A stretch of 64,000 nucleotides of DNA, taken from the NCBI GenBank assembly GCA_029990175.1, contig JARKIP010000194.1, positions 524,052-588,051 on the forward strand. Reading direction: 5' to 3'. Positions 34,521-46,825 of this stretch are shown here, piece after piece. Position 1 is the first letter of the stretch, and every line of letters begins with the position of its first letter. The DNA is from Petunia secreta (Eukaryota; Streptophyta; Magnoliopsida; Solanales; Solanaceae). The notes under the pieces are model-generated. The model was not told the DNA's origin. It ran no database searches and saw only the letters and a list, made by a program, of their open reading frames with translations. Position numbers and translations under genes: made by a program.

Positions 34521-35039
34521 CCCAGTGTAAATACTGGTACTTGTCCGGATGTGGCTATTTCTCAGCAAATTTGTTTTTGACGGCTACAAATCAATTAACG
34601 CGCGCCAAACAGGCCCTTACGCAAAATTTTTACTCATAAATCTTTGATTCTTATGAAACGGGAAACAGCTCAAACAGCATGCATTAACGGAAAATTTTAG
34701 GAATTTTTTCGTAAGTACCTAATTTGTAAAAGATACTTACATTTATTACCATTTAGATAGGGTACCAAAACTAAAATTTAAATATACTTGATATTTTCTT
34801 ATCCTATCCATCTCCTAACAAACTTTTTCCAAGCATAATAAAAGATTCCTTAATTATATGAGTTAACTCCTAATTTTTTTTTTGGCCAAACCATATCAAT
34901 TAATTATGAATATGATTTTCGTGTGAGGTGGCTTTACGGAGGGGTGGCTTTGTGTAATTGAATTTTGGGTAGAATTGAAAGTGGTAACGGGTGTAATCAT
35001 TTCTTCCTAATGGTGCAACTATGTAAAGACCCTTCCTTT

Positions 35040-35215
35040 GGTTGCTGGTCTTGCAAAAGCTCCCCACAGCGGAAAGTTTATATAGTCGCAACATTATTCC
35101 AAATAATACCTGCGAGTCCTGCCAGATCACCTTGAAACAATTGATCACCTGTTCACCCACTGCCGACTTGATGAAGATATCTGGAGTTTCTTTAATACAA
35201 TCCCTCAAGATTTGT
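35040..35215 (+). pseudogene. Fragment of a LINE reverse transcriptase zinc-binding (zf-RVT) domain
   Basis: The plus strand reads LLVLQKLPTAESLYSRNI and NNTCESC, then a one-base shift leads to ETIDHLFTHC and DIWSFF. That is the zf-RVT pattern (LPT-x-LxxR, CxxC, E-x2-HLFxxC, W) at the C-terminus of plant LINE ORF2 proteins. Only about 58 codons remain, with a frameshift and no poly-A or upstream RT domain here. Confidence 0.65.
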
Positions 35216-36110
35216 AAATTATTTATAATTATTTTCTACTCCTATAATTTAGCATATTTATTTAGTTAAGATTATATTTTTATCTGACATAACATATATA
35301 TAAAATATATTGATATATATGGTATATAATTCCTTTCTAGGGAAGAAGCAGAATGATACAAATATTTGAAATAAACACTCATTAGCCTATTTAATAAAAA
35401 ATAGTTGGTGAATGTGTAGAAAATTTGGGGAATAAATTAAGGCAGCCAAGTTTTTGGAGGAAAATTATTAAGAGTTTAACTAATATGTACCGATAATATA
35501 ATTTTTTTTTATACCGTCAGATAATTTAAAATAAATTACAAGTAAGAATAAGAGTAAAAGTGATAATGAGAGTAAAATCTTCAAAATGTTGAAAAGTGGG
35601 ACACGATAAATTTTCTATCAGTACGTAGGATGCGGTGAGAATAACTTTTACAGATGGCTTTATGTAGATTTTCCAAAATTTTAGGTAAAACTTTGCATGT
35701 ACCACTTTCAAATTCCAAATCTCTCTAGAACTTTGTGGCTATGCTAATTAATACTTCTCCCCACCACCTCAACAAACAACACCGCCCCCTCTACTGTTTG
35801 CCTTACGGACGTTTGAAAGACATACAGCTGCTTGGTTAGGAGCAATAAGTAGAACTTGCGTATGGTCCTTGCCTACCATATATATGAAGTGCATGGTCCT
35901 TGCCCACCATATGTATGAAGAGTGTATAAGCATGTGTAACTAACATTTACATTTTCCTCCTAACCTACAAGCTTGTATATGTAATATTAGAGTGGACACA
36001 TAGCATATCATGACATGTCTAAGAACTTTTGGTCAGAAGCACTAGTGTAATTAGTGATCAAAAAAAAAATTATAAATATATGTTTTACACCTTCAAAAAA
36101 TTTACTGTTG

Positions 36111-36290
36111 TACTCCCTCCATCCCATTTTAATTGTTCCTTTAAGCTTTTCCATGAGGTCACTCTTATTAAAAAAATCATTAAATATAATATCTATTTTA
36201 TAAAATTATCCCTATTAAATATTTTTCGAGACTTAAGTAGTCTTTAAAAGAACTAATACTTATTTAATGGTAAAGAATATAATTAGAAAC
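36111..36290. mobile_element. Left part of a Stowaway-like MITE split by the copia element
   Basis: It begins TACTCCCTCCATCCCATTTTA. The matching inverted end, TAAAATGGGACGAAGGAAGTA, lies at 55028-55048 beyond the copia insertion. Removing the retroelement and one copy of the GAAAC duplication leaves one MITE of about 266 bases. The MITE is therefore older than the copia insertion. Confidence 0.85.
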
Positions 36291-36745
36291 TGAAGAGAAA
36301 TTCTAGAACACAAAGTTCACAGGACAACCGCATTCGTTTCACTAATCAATAACACAATTACATGTGAATTAACACGAATTGTATCAAATTGCCACAGTCT
36401 AGGGTCGTACCTTTTAGAGACTTTTGTTCCTGCTATTTCTGGTGAAGAATCTCCACTAAAATCACTCAGGAACTTTTTGGAATTAAGGGAAGAAGGAAGA
36501 AGAAAGAGGAAGAAGAAAACTGGTTTTTTTCTTCAGAGAAGTCACGTTTCTTTTTGAAAAGGGATGCTCCCTTTATTCTGATAAAACAACGTTTAGGGAA
36601 ACGTTGTTTCTCTTCCCTCTTTTTCTTTATTTATCAAGAATAATAATTAATAAATATATATATAAATAATTATATATTTAATAACTTATTATTTTAGAAT
36701 GGATCCGGGTTGACCCACATGGGTGACCCGATCCAATTTCCTTCA
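36291..36745 (-). repeat. Left LTR (3' LTR) of the Ty1-copia element
   Basis: 455 bp, starting TGAAGAGAAATTCTAG and ending CCAATTTCCTTCA on the plus strand, i.e. TG...CA on either strand. It matches 54505-54957 with about four substitutions and a few short indels by eye. The target duplication GAAAC is at 36286-36290. A purine-rich stretch (on the minus strand GAGTGGGAGA, at about 36746-36755) fits the polypurine tract next to a 3' LTR. Confidence 0.93.
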
Positions 36746-37806
36746 TCTCCCACTCACACATAGTGGGTCAACTCTTATTCCAAGTCTGTAACTTTCATAC
36801 ATTACGACTAGACCGTGTGACCAGTGCATACTTCGAGAGCGCATTGCTATACATCTGTTAGGAATATATAGCATCTCGATCAACGGCGTCTTGGAGTAGA
36901 TTAAAGCATGCAATACCCTAGATCATTTATCACATTCATCTCTCTCACAATCTCTTTGTATTAATTTGAGTTCATCATTATGTTCTTGTCTCAAAGGCAA
37001 ACATAAAGGACCGGTCAATGAACACAACTAATGTGACAATACGTAATGATCTTGCTCATCTCAAGAATCTCTTAATCTCAACTCGATTTGCTTTTCTAGA
37101 AATGTCCCGCCAAAACGAATCATTCATGATCTCTTGGCAACACCCTAAGATAGCGAACACCAAATTGAATCTCGAGAAACTGATCAAAGTCATGAGGGTA
37201 TGATAGGGAAAATTACTTGTAATTTTCAAGGCTTCACACAGTAGCAAGTAGAGATTTTAACTTGTACCGCCATAAGGTCATCTTATGCATACGTGGTATG
37301 ATTCACGTATCACAGTATTAACTCCTTTCCCATGGAGCGTATGTCTGTTCAATAATACTGTGCAGATGATAGTTCAGACAACCTATGTCTAACTTTGAGT
37401 TCACAAATCTACTCATTCAACTTTCTAACAATAGAACTCGCATCTGGCAATCAAAACAGACTATCACCTTTAATCACACTTGATTAAATATTTAAAAGAA
37501 ACGACATTTATATTATAAACTTTTCGCTCTCTATTATTATCACTTCCGATAATAATAAGTTTATAATTGTCTTATCCCTATTAATTACTTAGATAATAGA
37601 GGCGATTGCCTGTGTGAATAGGCCAATCTTTTATCTGTCCGACATACTTCTTATACTCGAATTTTATGTTCCAAACATAAAATTTATATGTATATGAACC
37701 AACAAATATGGATAATTAGGCTTCAACTATCATTAACTTCAAAAAAAATGGTGTAGTTTTTACATGAACATGAATTGGGAAAAAGTAAAATAAATAAAAA
37801 AATACA
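36746..37806. other. Non-coding 3' region of the copia element
   Basis: About 1.06 kb between the pol stop and the 3' LTR. No open frame with family features was found. It belongs to the element because it lies inside the LTRs. Confidence 0.6.
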
Positions 37807-40800
37807 TTAGCACCTACGCAATCCCAACGACTTCACATGTTTCTCATAAGCATCACATGCTATGGGTTTCGTTAAGGGATCTGCTACCATATGATGCGTA
37901 GATATGTATTTCACATTCACTTCTTTATGTACTACCAAGTCTCTAACAAAATTATACTTAATATCAATATGTTTAGTCATGCCATGGTACTTGGGATCCT
38001 TTGTGTAGGCTATTGCAGCTTGACTATCGCAATTGATGGTTACTGGTTCAACGGCATTCATACACACCCAAGTGTACCAGAAAACGTTTAAGCCAAACAG
38101 ATTCTTGCACAGCGGCTGAAAGTGCTACAAATTCAGCTTCCATTGTAGATAAAGCTATGCATGATTGTTTCTTGCTGCTCCATGATATGGCGCCATTGTT
38201 TAACAAGAATACATATCCAGAGGTTGATTTTCTCTCATCTAAATCTCCTCCCCAATCAGCATCAGTGTAGCATCTTAGTTGCAGATCATCACCTTGGTAA
38301 CACAAGGAGTAGTCAACTGTGCTTTTAAGATACCGTAGTATCCTTTTAACTGCTTTCCAGTGTTGTTGTCCTGGGTTAGACTGATATCTGCTAACTAACC
38401 CAACAGCATAACAGATATCAGGTCTAGTACACATCATAGCGTACATAAGACAACCGATTGCATTGGCATAAGGAACCCTTCTCATATGTTCCATCTCTTG
38501 TGGAGTCTGAGGACACATCCTTCGACTTAAAGCCTCAGCCTTAGAAACAGGAGTGTTTATGGGTCTGCAGTCCTGCATATTAAATCGTTCAAGAACCTTC
38601 TTGATGTAAGGCTCTTGTGAAAGAGATAAAAATCTCTTTGAACGATCTCTTGAAATCTTAACTCCAAGAATGTACGACGCTTCACCCATATCTTTCATCT
38701 CAAATGTTAATGATAACCACTCTTTCACTTCTTTCACATACTCAAAGTCACTTGCAGCTATAAGTATGTCGTCTACATACAATGATAAGATCACAAACTT
38801 ATCTTTGGACCTTTTTTGTACACACAATGATCTTCATGAATCATAGTGAAATCGTATGATATGATTGCATTATGGAAACGTAAATACCATTGTCTAGAAG
38901 ATTGTTTAAGACCATAAATTGACCTACGTAGTCAGCATACTTTATGCTCTTGGCCTTTTTTCACGAAACCTACAGGTTGTGCCATGTAGATTTCTTCTTC
39001 TAGTTCTCCATTGAAAAATGCAGTTTCAACATCCATTTGATGCAATTCAAGATCCAAATTAGCCACTATTGACAAAATTAGCCTTATTGAAGTAAAACGG
39101 ACAACAGGCGAAAAAGTTTCCTCATAATCAATTCCTTCCTGTTGTGTATACCCCTTAGCTACTAGGCGAGCTTTATATCTCTCAATACTACCATCGGCCT
39201 TACGCTTGATCTTGAAAACCCACTTGTTCCCGATAGCTTTTCGGCCCATAGGTGGATCAACCAACTCCCATACTTGGTTTGATTTCATAGACTCCATCTC
39301 CTCCTCCATTGCTTTTAACCATTTATCCTTAGCGGGGCAAGTAAGAGCCTCATTTACGTTCCTTGGCTCTTCTTCGTCTTGTGGAGTAACCATAAATGCT
39401 TCCCCTTCGATCTCAAATCGACGACGGGGAACGTGCGGACGACTTGTTCGTCGAGCTTGAGATTGACAAATTGATTTATCAATTGGTGAGTTACTCCCAC
39501 TGGGACCAGCAACATTAAATGGATTTTCTTCGAATGGTGTATCGGTGGCAGTTTGAACAGATTCATTATCACCATTGTGAATACCATCCAAATCCATTTG
39601 TGTATCTATAGCGGAAGCGGTCTGGTCCGCAGTTTCGAAGAGAGACAAGTCATGACCTATATCTCCCTGCTTAGGAAAATCATTCTCTAAGAATGTAACA
39701 TCGCGTGATTCAATTTCAGTTACAGTGCCATTATCTTGTTCACCTATGAACACATAACCCTTAGATTGTTCGGAGTATCAAATGAAGATACAATTTCTTC
39801 CCCTTGGACCTAATTTTCCGTATCGGGAAGAAGAATTATGGATAAATGCAGCACAACCCCAAGGCTTTAAAAAACTCAAATCGGGTTTTCGATTAGTCCA
39901 TAACTCGTATGGAGTAGATGTAACTGATTTAGAAGGGACACGGTTAAGTAAATATGCAGCAGTAAGCAATGCATCACCCCAATAGGTGATAGGCAATTTT
40001 GCTTGTGCCATCATTGACCTAACCATTTCCAACAAGGTTTTATTTCGTCGTTCCGCAACACCATTTTGTTGTGGAGTGTCGGGAATAGTCAACTGTCTTT
40101 GAATTCCCTTTTCATCACATAATTGTTTGAACTCATCAGACAAATATTCTCTTCCTCGATCGGTTCTTAAAGTCTTGATTTTTCTGTCTAGTTGATTCTC
40201 AACTAAGTTCATAAACTTGATGAAGCAACTTAAAGCCTCAGATTTATGAGAATCAAATAGACAAAACCAAATCGAGTAAAATCATCGATAAACGTGATGA
40301 AGTAAATAGCACCATGTCTTGCCCTTACATTCATTGGACCACAGATGTCAGAATGGATTATCTGCAATGGAGTATCGGCTCTAGTACCTTTTCCAAATGG
40401 TTTTCTAGCAGTTTTTTCAGCTAGGCAAAATTCACAAGTAGACATATCAATTTTGTCTAAAGTGCCAAGAAGACCTTCTTTGGCTAAGCGATTCATTCTT
40501 TGTTGACCAATATGTTCAAGCCTAGCATGCCACGTATTTACATCATTTTCATAGTTGGAAGTAGACGTAAATAAGGAAAAACTAATATTATTATTATTAT
40601 TAAAAGTAGGAACAATATCCAATACAATAAAACCATCATAGATATAACATGTGCCATATTTTGTCTTGGCCAAATACAAATCAAGACCTTGTTCATGAAA
40701 GACTAAATGAAATCCTAAACTAACCAACATAGTAACTGAGACCAAATTTCGGCGAATTGACGGGGCAAATAGTACATCATGTAGAAATAGAGTTCGGCCA

Positions 40801-41036
40801 CCACGCATATCAAGCTTGCAGGTACCAATCCCTTTAACTTCTACTTTGGAGTTATTTCCTACATAAATCCATCTTGCTCCATGTGAAATTCGTCGAAATT
40901 CCACGAAGGCGTCTCTATCCTTCGCTATATGGTCGGTGGCTCCCGAGTCTACAATCCACATAGGATGAGATTCAGTTAGATAAGCAGAACAAGAAACATT
41001 TACATCACTATGTAAATTTGGAATAAGCCAAAAACT
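37807..41036 (-). pseudogene. Copia pol: protease, integrase, reverse transcriptase and RNase H, broken
   Basis: Reading right to left: protease with DSGATDH (near 40940), GAG-pre-integrase with HxxRLEH-like and CEFC residues, and integrase with HSDICGP, RTDRGRE and GVAERRN supplying D, D and E. Reverse transcriptase follows with KWVFKIKRKADG and YVDD (near 38770), then copia RNase H with TKHIDIKYNF. Breaks are a one-base shift near 40245, a TGA at 39778-39780, a TGA at 38932-38934, and shifts near 38825 and 38050. The first codons are cut off by the nested array at 41036. Encoded functions would be polyprotein cleavage, cDNA synthesis and integration. Confidence 0.92.
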
Positions 41037-42340
41037 TGTTGCTCCAAAACGCACACGCAAGTATACGTGGTCGACAAGTAATAAAGTGATAAATCGAGTA
41101 TCGTTCCCACGAGGACTATTCAGACTGAATCCTATCAAACAATCTATATAAACTACTCAGGGATCTTTTCCAATGGTTGAGATTTTACTAACTAATTGCA
41201 ATAATTAAAACAAGTAATTGAGATCAATTTATGGGTTGTTATCAATAATGGAGAAACGGTCCAGGGTCAGAGTTACAAACAATCCAGTTGAGTTTTCCAG
41301 TTGAATCTACTTCTTGATTTCCTAGATTGCTAACTAACAGGTTAATTGTACCCGTGAAAACCTTTCGATTCTTCACGGTCTATGCAGGCTACTCCAATCC
41401 CTATATGTCTATGGGTTGAATCACGAGCACGCATTAACGATCCTGTAATGGGTTAAACTAGGCAAGCAAGTATATGTCTATCCTACCCGCGAAGTTGGTT
41501 CCCCGTTGCCCGGGTTCACAAACTAGTTCTATTCTTTCTTATTTGCGTTCATAAATTCCCTCTGTCGAGTTCAATCTAAGAACCGTAGATAGTGTTCAAT
41601 TATACGGCCGTTATAATCAAACAATTATGATCAAGAAAGAATAAACAATCCGTAATGGTAAATCAATAGGAAGAAATCAACTTTCAAACATCAACCTTCA
41701 TGTATTTACTCTAACCCTAGAACGAACAAACTATAGAATTAAAGAGAAGAATAAGAGAAAGAGAAAAAGAACTTGGTTAGAAGACATCTAGGGCTCCTTC
41801 CCTCTCCTCCAAAACTTGCTCCAAAGTCTCAACTCCCATGAAAAACGAAGTAAAAGAGTATTTATAGAGTTTACAAACACCTAGTAATAAGTTAGACCCA
41901 ATCCTAAACGAAATAGGAAGTAAAAACGCGCACAAGGGGCGCTATAACGGGCGCCCCGCGCCTCGGAATGCGTGAGCTTGGACAGAGGACGTCGAAATCA
42001 TCCCGCTTTTGGCCTGCGCCGCATTGAAAAACGCGCTGGGGTGGCTGGCGCTTTGGGGGGCGCGGGGCATGCCCCACAGCGCCCAGCCAAATTCCTGTTT
42101 CGTTCGCTCTTTTGCTCGCTCGTGTCGTGCCTTCGTGTGCTCGATCCAATCCTCAATCAAAATCCAATCTTTTCTTGCTCAATCATGCTCTTAAAAGCTC
42201 CAATTACACTGCACAACAACCTACATACGCACGACATAAATTCAGTGTAAAACCACAGTCACAAGCTATAAAACGAGCGAATAAAGTATTCAAACGTAAG
42301 GAAATATTAAGGAAATATAGGCATAAAATGCCAAACATCA
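41037..42340 (-). repeat. Nested-element LTR 1
   Basis: 1304 bp, plus-strand TGTTGCTCCAAAACG ... GCCAAACATCA. On the minus strand it has a CTATAAATA TATA box (at about 41857-41866) and a C/G-rich block at 41930-42100. The base string just to its left (GCCAAAAACT) also occurs left of LTR 2 and LTR 3. Confidence 0.93.
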
Positions 42341-44390
42341 CCACCCCACACTTGAACCTTTGCTCGTCCTCGAGCAATCACAATTAACTTCCCAACCTAG
42401 GTAAAACAGGTCTGCCCATGACTATGGTTGATACCGACCATTGAACCAATGCGCACATGACTACTATGGATCCACAAACATGCCAACAATTTACCAAAAC
42501 CAAAAATATGAGAACAACCACCCCAAAATAGCTCAAATGCACAAACTCAACTTAATGCAACCATGCTCCCACAAAATCACACCTATCTACTCAACCAAGA
42601 AGCCATCAACTTCACCTATTTCATGCAAACCATGCGCCCTCACCAATATGAAGCAAGAGAGTGCCCCCCCCAAAAATCACACACAAAACCAATATCATGA
42701 CTAGAATGGGGACAATAGCATAGAAAGAATTCACTCACTCTCATGAAAGTCTCACATGTCACACACAATGTACCATAGGCTTGCCCGTAGTGTAGGACTC
42801 CACTAATGTAAGCTCACTCTAATCGGGATTAACTAGGACTTTAAAAAGGTCGTAATGTAGGCTAAAGGGCGGGTAGGATACATATGGTAATAGTGACTAC
42901 CTCCCTAAGCACTTTAATACATCACAATTAAATTAAGCACAAATCTCATCAAACCACCCAAATCAACAACTTCTACACATACACCTTCTCAACAAGTAGC
43001 ATTTTTTTTATTTTAAGCGCACACTAGCAAGGAATGGACATCTTTCGTTTTTTTCACAATTTTTTTCTTTTCAACTTTGCTATTTTTTTCAATTTTTAAT
43101 TCCATCCAACCTTGCCAATGCTTTTCACTACTTAACAATTTTAACAATTATTCCCCTTCATGAGCTCCACTCAAAAACCTCCCAACATCCAACCACAACT
43201 CCAAAATATTATCACAATATCAACTAAAGTGCTTAAGGAGTAAAGGGCCAAAAGAGATAATTAAGAACAAATGGGTAGGATCGGGGTGTGGGTACCAACA
43301 AAAAGGGTCAAAGAAATCACAACAACAATTTTTCAAGGTATATATGTAAGGGTAGGCAAGTAAAAGAAGGCCTTGTATCATCTCCCGACTAGAGCAAACC
43401 TAGGATTTCGTTTTGCACACACACGGGGCAAGTTCTAGACATTAATATGCAACATGGAGCAAATAAGAACATGCCTCACAACACACATTGCACGTAATCC
43501 ACACAAAAAGGCTCAATCAACAACTCTCAACCAAGCTTCTAGAATGCAACTTGTGGAAATTTAAGCACTAATGCACAAAGGTTCACAATCAAGTCAAGCT
43601 AGCGGACTCAAGCATCTCAAGGAGGTCGTTCCAATTTTTCTTAGGCATGCATCAAATTAAAACCCAAGGACACCACAAATAGCACATGCAATCAATTCAA
43701 GTCCACCGGTATCAAACACATCAAAAGCACCTAGCATTCTACCTCTTTCCTACGTCTAGGGTCATCTACAACTAACTATCCTAATCCTAAAAAAATAAAA
43801 ACTACCCGGTTCAAAGGTCTACCCGTGGAAAAGAACCGAGGCCATAAGAAAAACCACGGGGTGGATGACATGTACCACTAATAAAAACTAAAAGGAAAAT
43901 CTTTTTGGAATTTTTTCATTGATTTTCTAATTTTTTTTTTTCATATATTAAAGCAAGAAATAAATCAAAATAAAGTCAAGTGACAAAACAAAAATCCTAT
44001 GGTACATGCATCACTAACCTCAAAAAATAGATAAAGGGTAGTTCCTCCACCCCACACTTAAACTAAGCACTATCCTCAGTGCTAAAAATAAGAAAGCGCA
44101 AGGTAAAGAAAACTTCCCTGAAGATTCTAGTCCTTGGTGCTAGCATCCTCCAAGCTTCCATATAGTATGAGGTACTCAGACTTCCCTCATCAGGTCATCA
44201 ATATTGGGCAAGGGTGAGGACACCCCACACTTAGCCTCGACATTACATGAACCTGCAATCCAAAGAATCACCCAAAGTAATATACAACTATAAAAATACT
44301 AATAAAAATAAATAAAAGTAAAGCAAGCAAATTGGGTTGCCTCCCAAGAAGCGCCTTAGTTAACGTCGTGGCACGACGAAAACAACTTCA
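42341..44390. other. Non-coding part of nested internal region 1
   Basis: About 2 kb between the LTR edge and the gag-like stop. Its first bases on the minus strand form the polypurine tract. There are homopolymer tracts (T, A, C) and no supported ORF. The same sequence recurs at 46826-48894. Confidence 0.7.
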
Positions 44391-45380
44391 TCACTTTTTT
44401 CTCCACCTTGAACTTATGAATTGAATCCCCAACTTTGCCTCAAGCTTATGACTATGATATTGGGGTGGTGGCAAAAATACAAAAGGACCAAGTAAACAAT
44501 GCCGCATTTTGCACTTCTTAGCCTTTAAATGAGGGATGTCGTTTTGTCTCCTCGGCATCACAAACTCTAAAATATAGGCACCTTGTTCCTCCTCCTTTTG
44601 TTTCTTCATAGGCTCGGGTGGCTCAATTTTCATGTCACCATCCAAACACAATGTTGAAAAATGATTGGAATGAGGTCCAATGCGCTTCAATTCTAAAATT
44701 GCATTGCTTTTGACACCCTCACTTGCACAAACACTAGAGTCCTCAAATATGATGTTTTCTATTTCCTCACTTGACTCTAATGTAATTTCCTCAACCTTGG
44801 CATTATCAACTACTATTGGGTCGAATGATAGGAATTCCACTTTTTGCTCCTCAAATTGGCTTCTAAGCTCTTCTATCTCAAATCTACTATTCACGACAAC
44901 TGATAATTGGGCATTAGACACCTCAACCATATCACTCAAATTCTCCTCCAAATCGTGAATAGTCAAGCCAAATTCGTCGATCTCTTGCCTGAGCACAACC
45001 CTCTCTTCTATAAATTGCCTCGTCATATTTGCAAGTTCACTCCTGAAATCCCCATAAGCTTCTAAGAGTTTGGCTTGCTCCATTAGCCAAGTTTCGCTAA
45101 CAACCTGCACTTTATCGCTCCTGTCAAACTCACAAACATCATTAGAATCATCACCAAAATTATTGGGGGAAGGAGCATGACACTTAGGACAATCATTCCA
45201 CCGACCACCACACAATTTACAAAAATTCCAATCAAAGGTGGTAGAAAATTCACATAACCAGTCTCGCAGGGTTGGAAGACTCGGGCAATTTTCCCAAAAA
45301 TGATGTCCTCCACAAAGTAGACAAGAATCAACAAAATTTGAGCAACCATCATTCAACCCACTTTCATTAAAAGATGCCAT
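44391..45380 (-). CDS. Gag-like cysteine-rich protein of the nested element, intact copy
   Basis: An open frame of 329 codons starts about 130 bases after the primer site. Residues about 20-75 contain paired cysteines with a histidine cluster (CLLCGGHHFWENC, then CKLCGG and CPKC), like a duplicated zinc knuckle. The middle (about 110-200) is acidic and leucine-rich with coiled-coil character (RQEIDEFGL, LEENLSDMVEV, EIEELRSQFEEQ). No polymerase, protease or integrase motif is present. By position it replaces gag and may help package the RNA, but that is inference; I do not recognise a named family. Confidence 0.72.
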   Translation of the reverse strand: MASFNESGLNDGCSNFVDSCLLCGGHHFWENCPSLPTLRDWLCEFSTTFDWNFCKLCGGRWNDCPKCHAPSPNNFGDDSNDVCEFDRSDKVQVVSETWLMEQAKLLEAYGDFRSELANMTRQFIEERVVLRQEIDEFGLTIHDLEENLSDMVEVSNAQLSVVVNSRFEIEELRSQFEEQKVEFLSFDPIVVDNAKVEEITLESSEEIENIIFEDSSVCASEGVKSNAILELKRIGPHSNHFSTLCLDGDMKIEPPEPMKKQKEEEQGAYILEFVMPRRQNDIPHLKAKKCKMRHCLLGPFVFLPPPQYHSHKLEAKLGIQFISSRWRKK

Positions 45381-45500
45381 GTAAACTAGTAATAAAATAA
45401 TAAACTAAAATAATAATAATAATAATAAAATAAAATAAAAAATTAAACCTGAATAGAAAATAATAAATTGTTTAAAAAGAAATCAGTCAATTATTTAGTC

Positions 45501-45516
45501 CCCGCAACGGCGCCAA
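45501..45516 (-). other. Primer-binding site complementary to tRNA-Asp (copy 1)
   Basis: The minus strand reads TGGCGCCGTTGCGGGG about six bases after the LTR end, matching the complement of a plant tRNA-Asp 3' end with one base missing. Copy 2 at 49999-50015 has the full TGGCGCCGTTGCCGGGG. Confidence 0.8.
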
Positions 45517-45522
45517 AAAACT

Positions 45523-46825
45523 TGTTGCTCCAAAACGCACACGCAAGTATACGTGGTCGACAAGTAATAAAGTGATAAATCGAGTATCGTTCCCACGAGG
45601 ACTATTCAGACTGAATCCTATCAAACAATCTATATAAACTACTCAGGGATCTTTTCCAATGGTTGAGATTTTACTAACTAATTGCAATAATTAAAAACAA
45701 GTAATTGAGATCAATTTATGGGTTGTTATCAATAATGGAGAAACGGTCCAGGGTCAGAGTTACAAACAATCCAGTTGAGTTTTCCAGTTGAATCTACTTC
45801 TTGATTTCCTAGATTGCTAACTAACAGGTTAATTGTACCCGTGAAAACCTTTCGATTCTTCACGGTCTATGCAGGCTACTCCAATCCCTATATGTCTATG
45901 GGTTGAATCACGAGCACGCATTAACGATCCTGTAATGGGTTAAACTAGGCAAGCAAGTATATGTCTATCCTACCCGCGAATTGGTTCCCCGATGCCGGGT
46001 TCACAAACTAGTTCTATTCTTTCTTATTTGCGTTCATAAATTCCCTCTGTCGAGTTCAATCTAAGAACCGTAGATAGTGTTCAATTATACGGCCGTTATA
46101 ATCAAACAATTATGATCAAGAAAGAATAAACAATCCGTTAATGGTAAATCAATAGGAAGAAATCAACTTTCAAACATCAACCTTCATGTATTTACTCTAA
46201 CCCTAGAACGAACAAACTATAGAATTAAAGAGAATAAGAGAAAGAGAAAAAGGAACTTGGTTAGAAGACATCTAGGGCTCCTTCCCTCTCCTCCAAAACT
46301 TGCTCCAAAGTCTCAACTCCCATGAAAAACGAAGTAAAAGAGTATTTATAGAGTTTACAAACACTAGTAATAAGTTAGACCCAATCCTAAACGAAATAGG
46401 AAGTAAAAACGCGCACAAGGGCGCCTATAAACGGGCGCCCCGCGCCTCGGAACGCATGAGCTTGGACAGAGGACGTCGAAATCATCCCGCTTTGGGCCTG
46501 CGCCGCATTGAAAAACGCGCTGGGGTGGCTGGCGCTTTGGGGGGCGCGGGGCATGCCCCACAGCGCCCAGCCAAATTCCTGTTTCGTTCGCTCTTTTGCT
46601 CGCTCGTGTCGTGCCTTCGTGTGCTCGATCCAATCCTCAATCAAAATCCAATCTTTTCTTGCTCAATCATGCTCTTAAAAGCTCCAATTACACTGCACAA
46701 CAACCTACATACGCACGACATAAATTCAGTGTAAAACCCACAGTCACAAGCTATAAAACGAGCGAATAAAGTATTCAAACGTAAGGAAATATTAAGGAAA
46801 TATAGGCATAAAATGCCAAACATCA
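45523..46825 (-). repeat. Nested-element LTR 2 (central, shared)
   Basis: 1303 bp, nearly identical to LTR 1 and LTR 3. Most differences are single-base indels in runs; only a few are substitutions. It serves as 5' LTR for one unit and 3' LTR for the other. Confidence 0.93.

Larger units (their letters stand above)
29984..36110. other. Gene-poor spacer with fragments of repeats
   Basis: It holds the MASS-like 3' UTR, a duplicated fragment (31477-31670 and 32288-32490), an A run at 32641-32662, a GC-richer block at 32740-33100, inverted repeats at 33530-33640 and 34205-34520, and a broken LINE piece at 35040-35215. No complete gene is supported. Confidence 0.45.

Noticed and set aside
34900..35208. 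102-codon minus-strand frame
   Set aside because: It is the antisense of the zf-RVT fragment, which reads with recognisable motifs on the plus strand.
41904..42387. Several frames inside nested LTR 1 (and the same at 46364 and 50864)
   Set aside because: They lie in the GC-rich LTR block, where stops are rare by composition; frames on both strands and in all three LTRs differ only through indels.
45408..45428. AAT microsatellite
   Set aside because: A short tract within the nested retroelement, present in both copies; no separate meaning.
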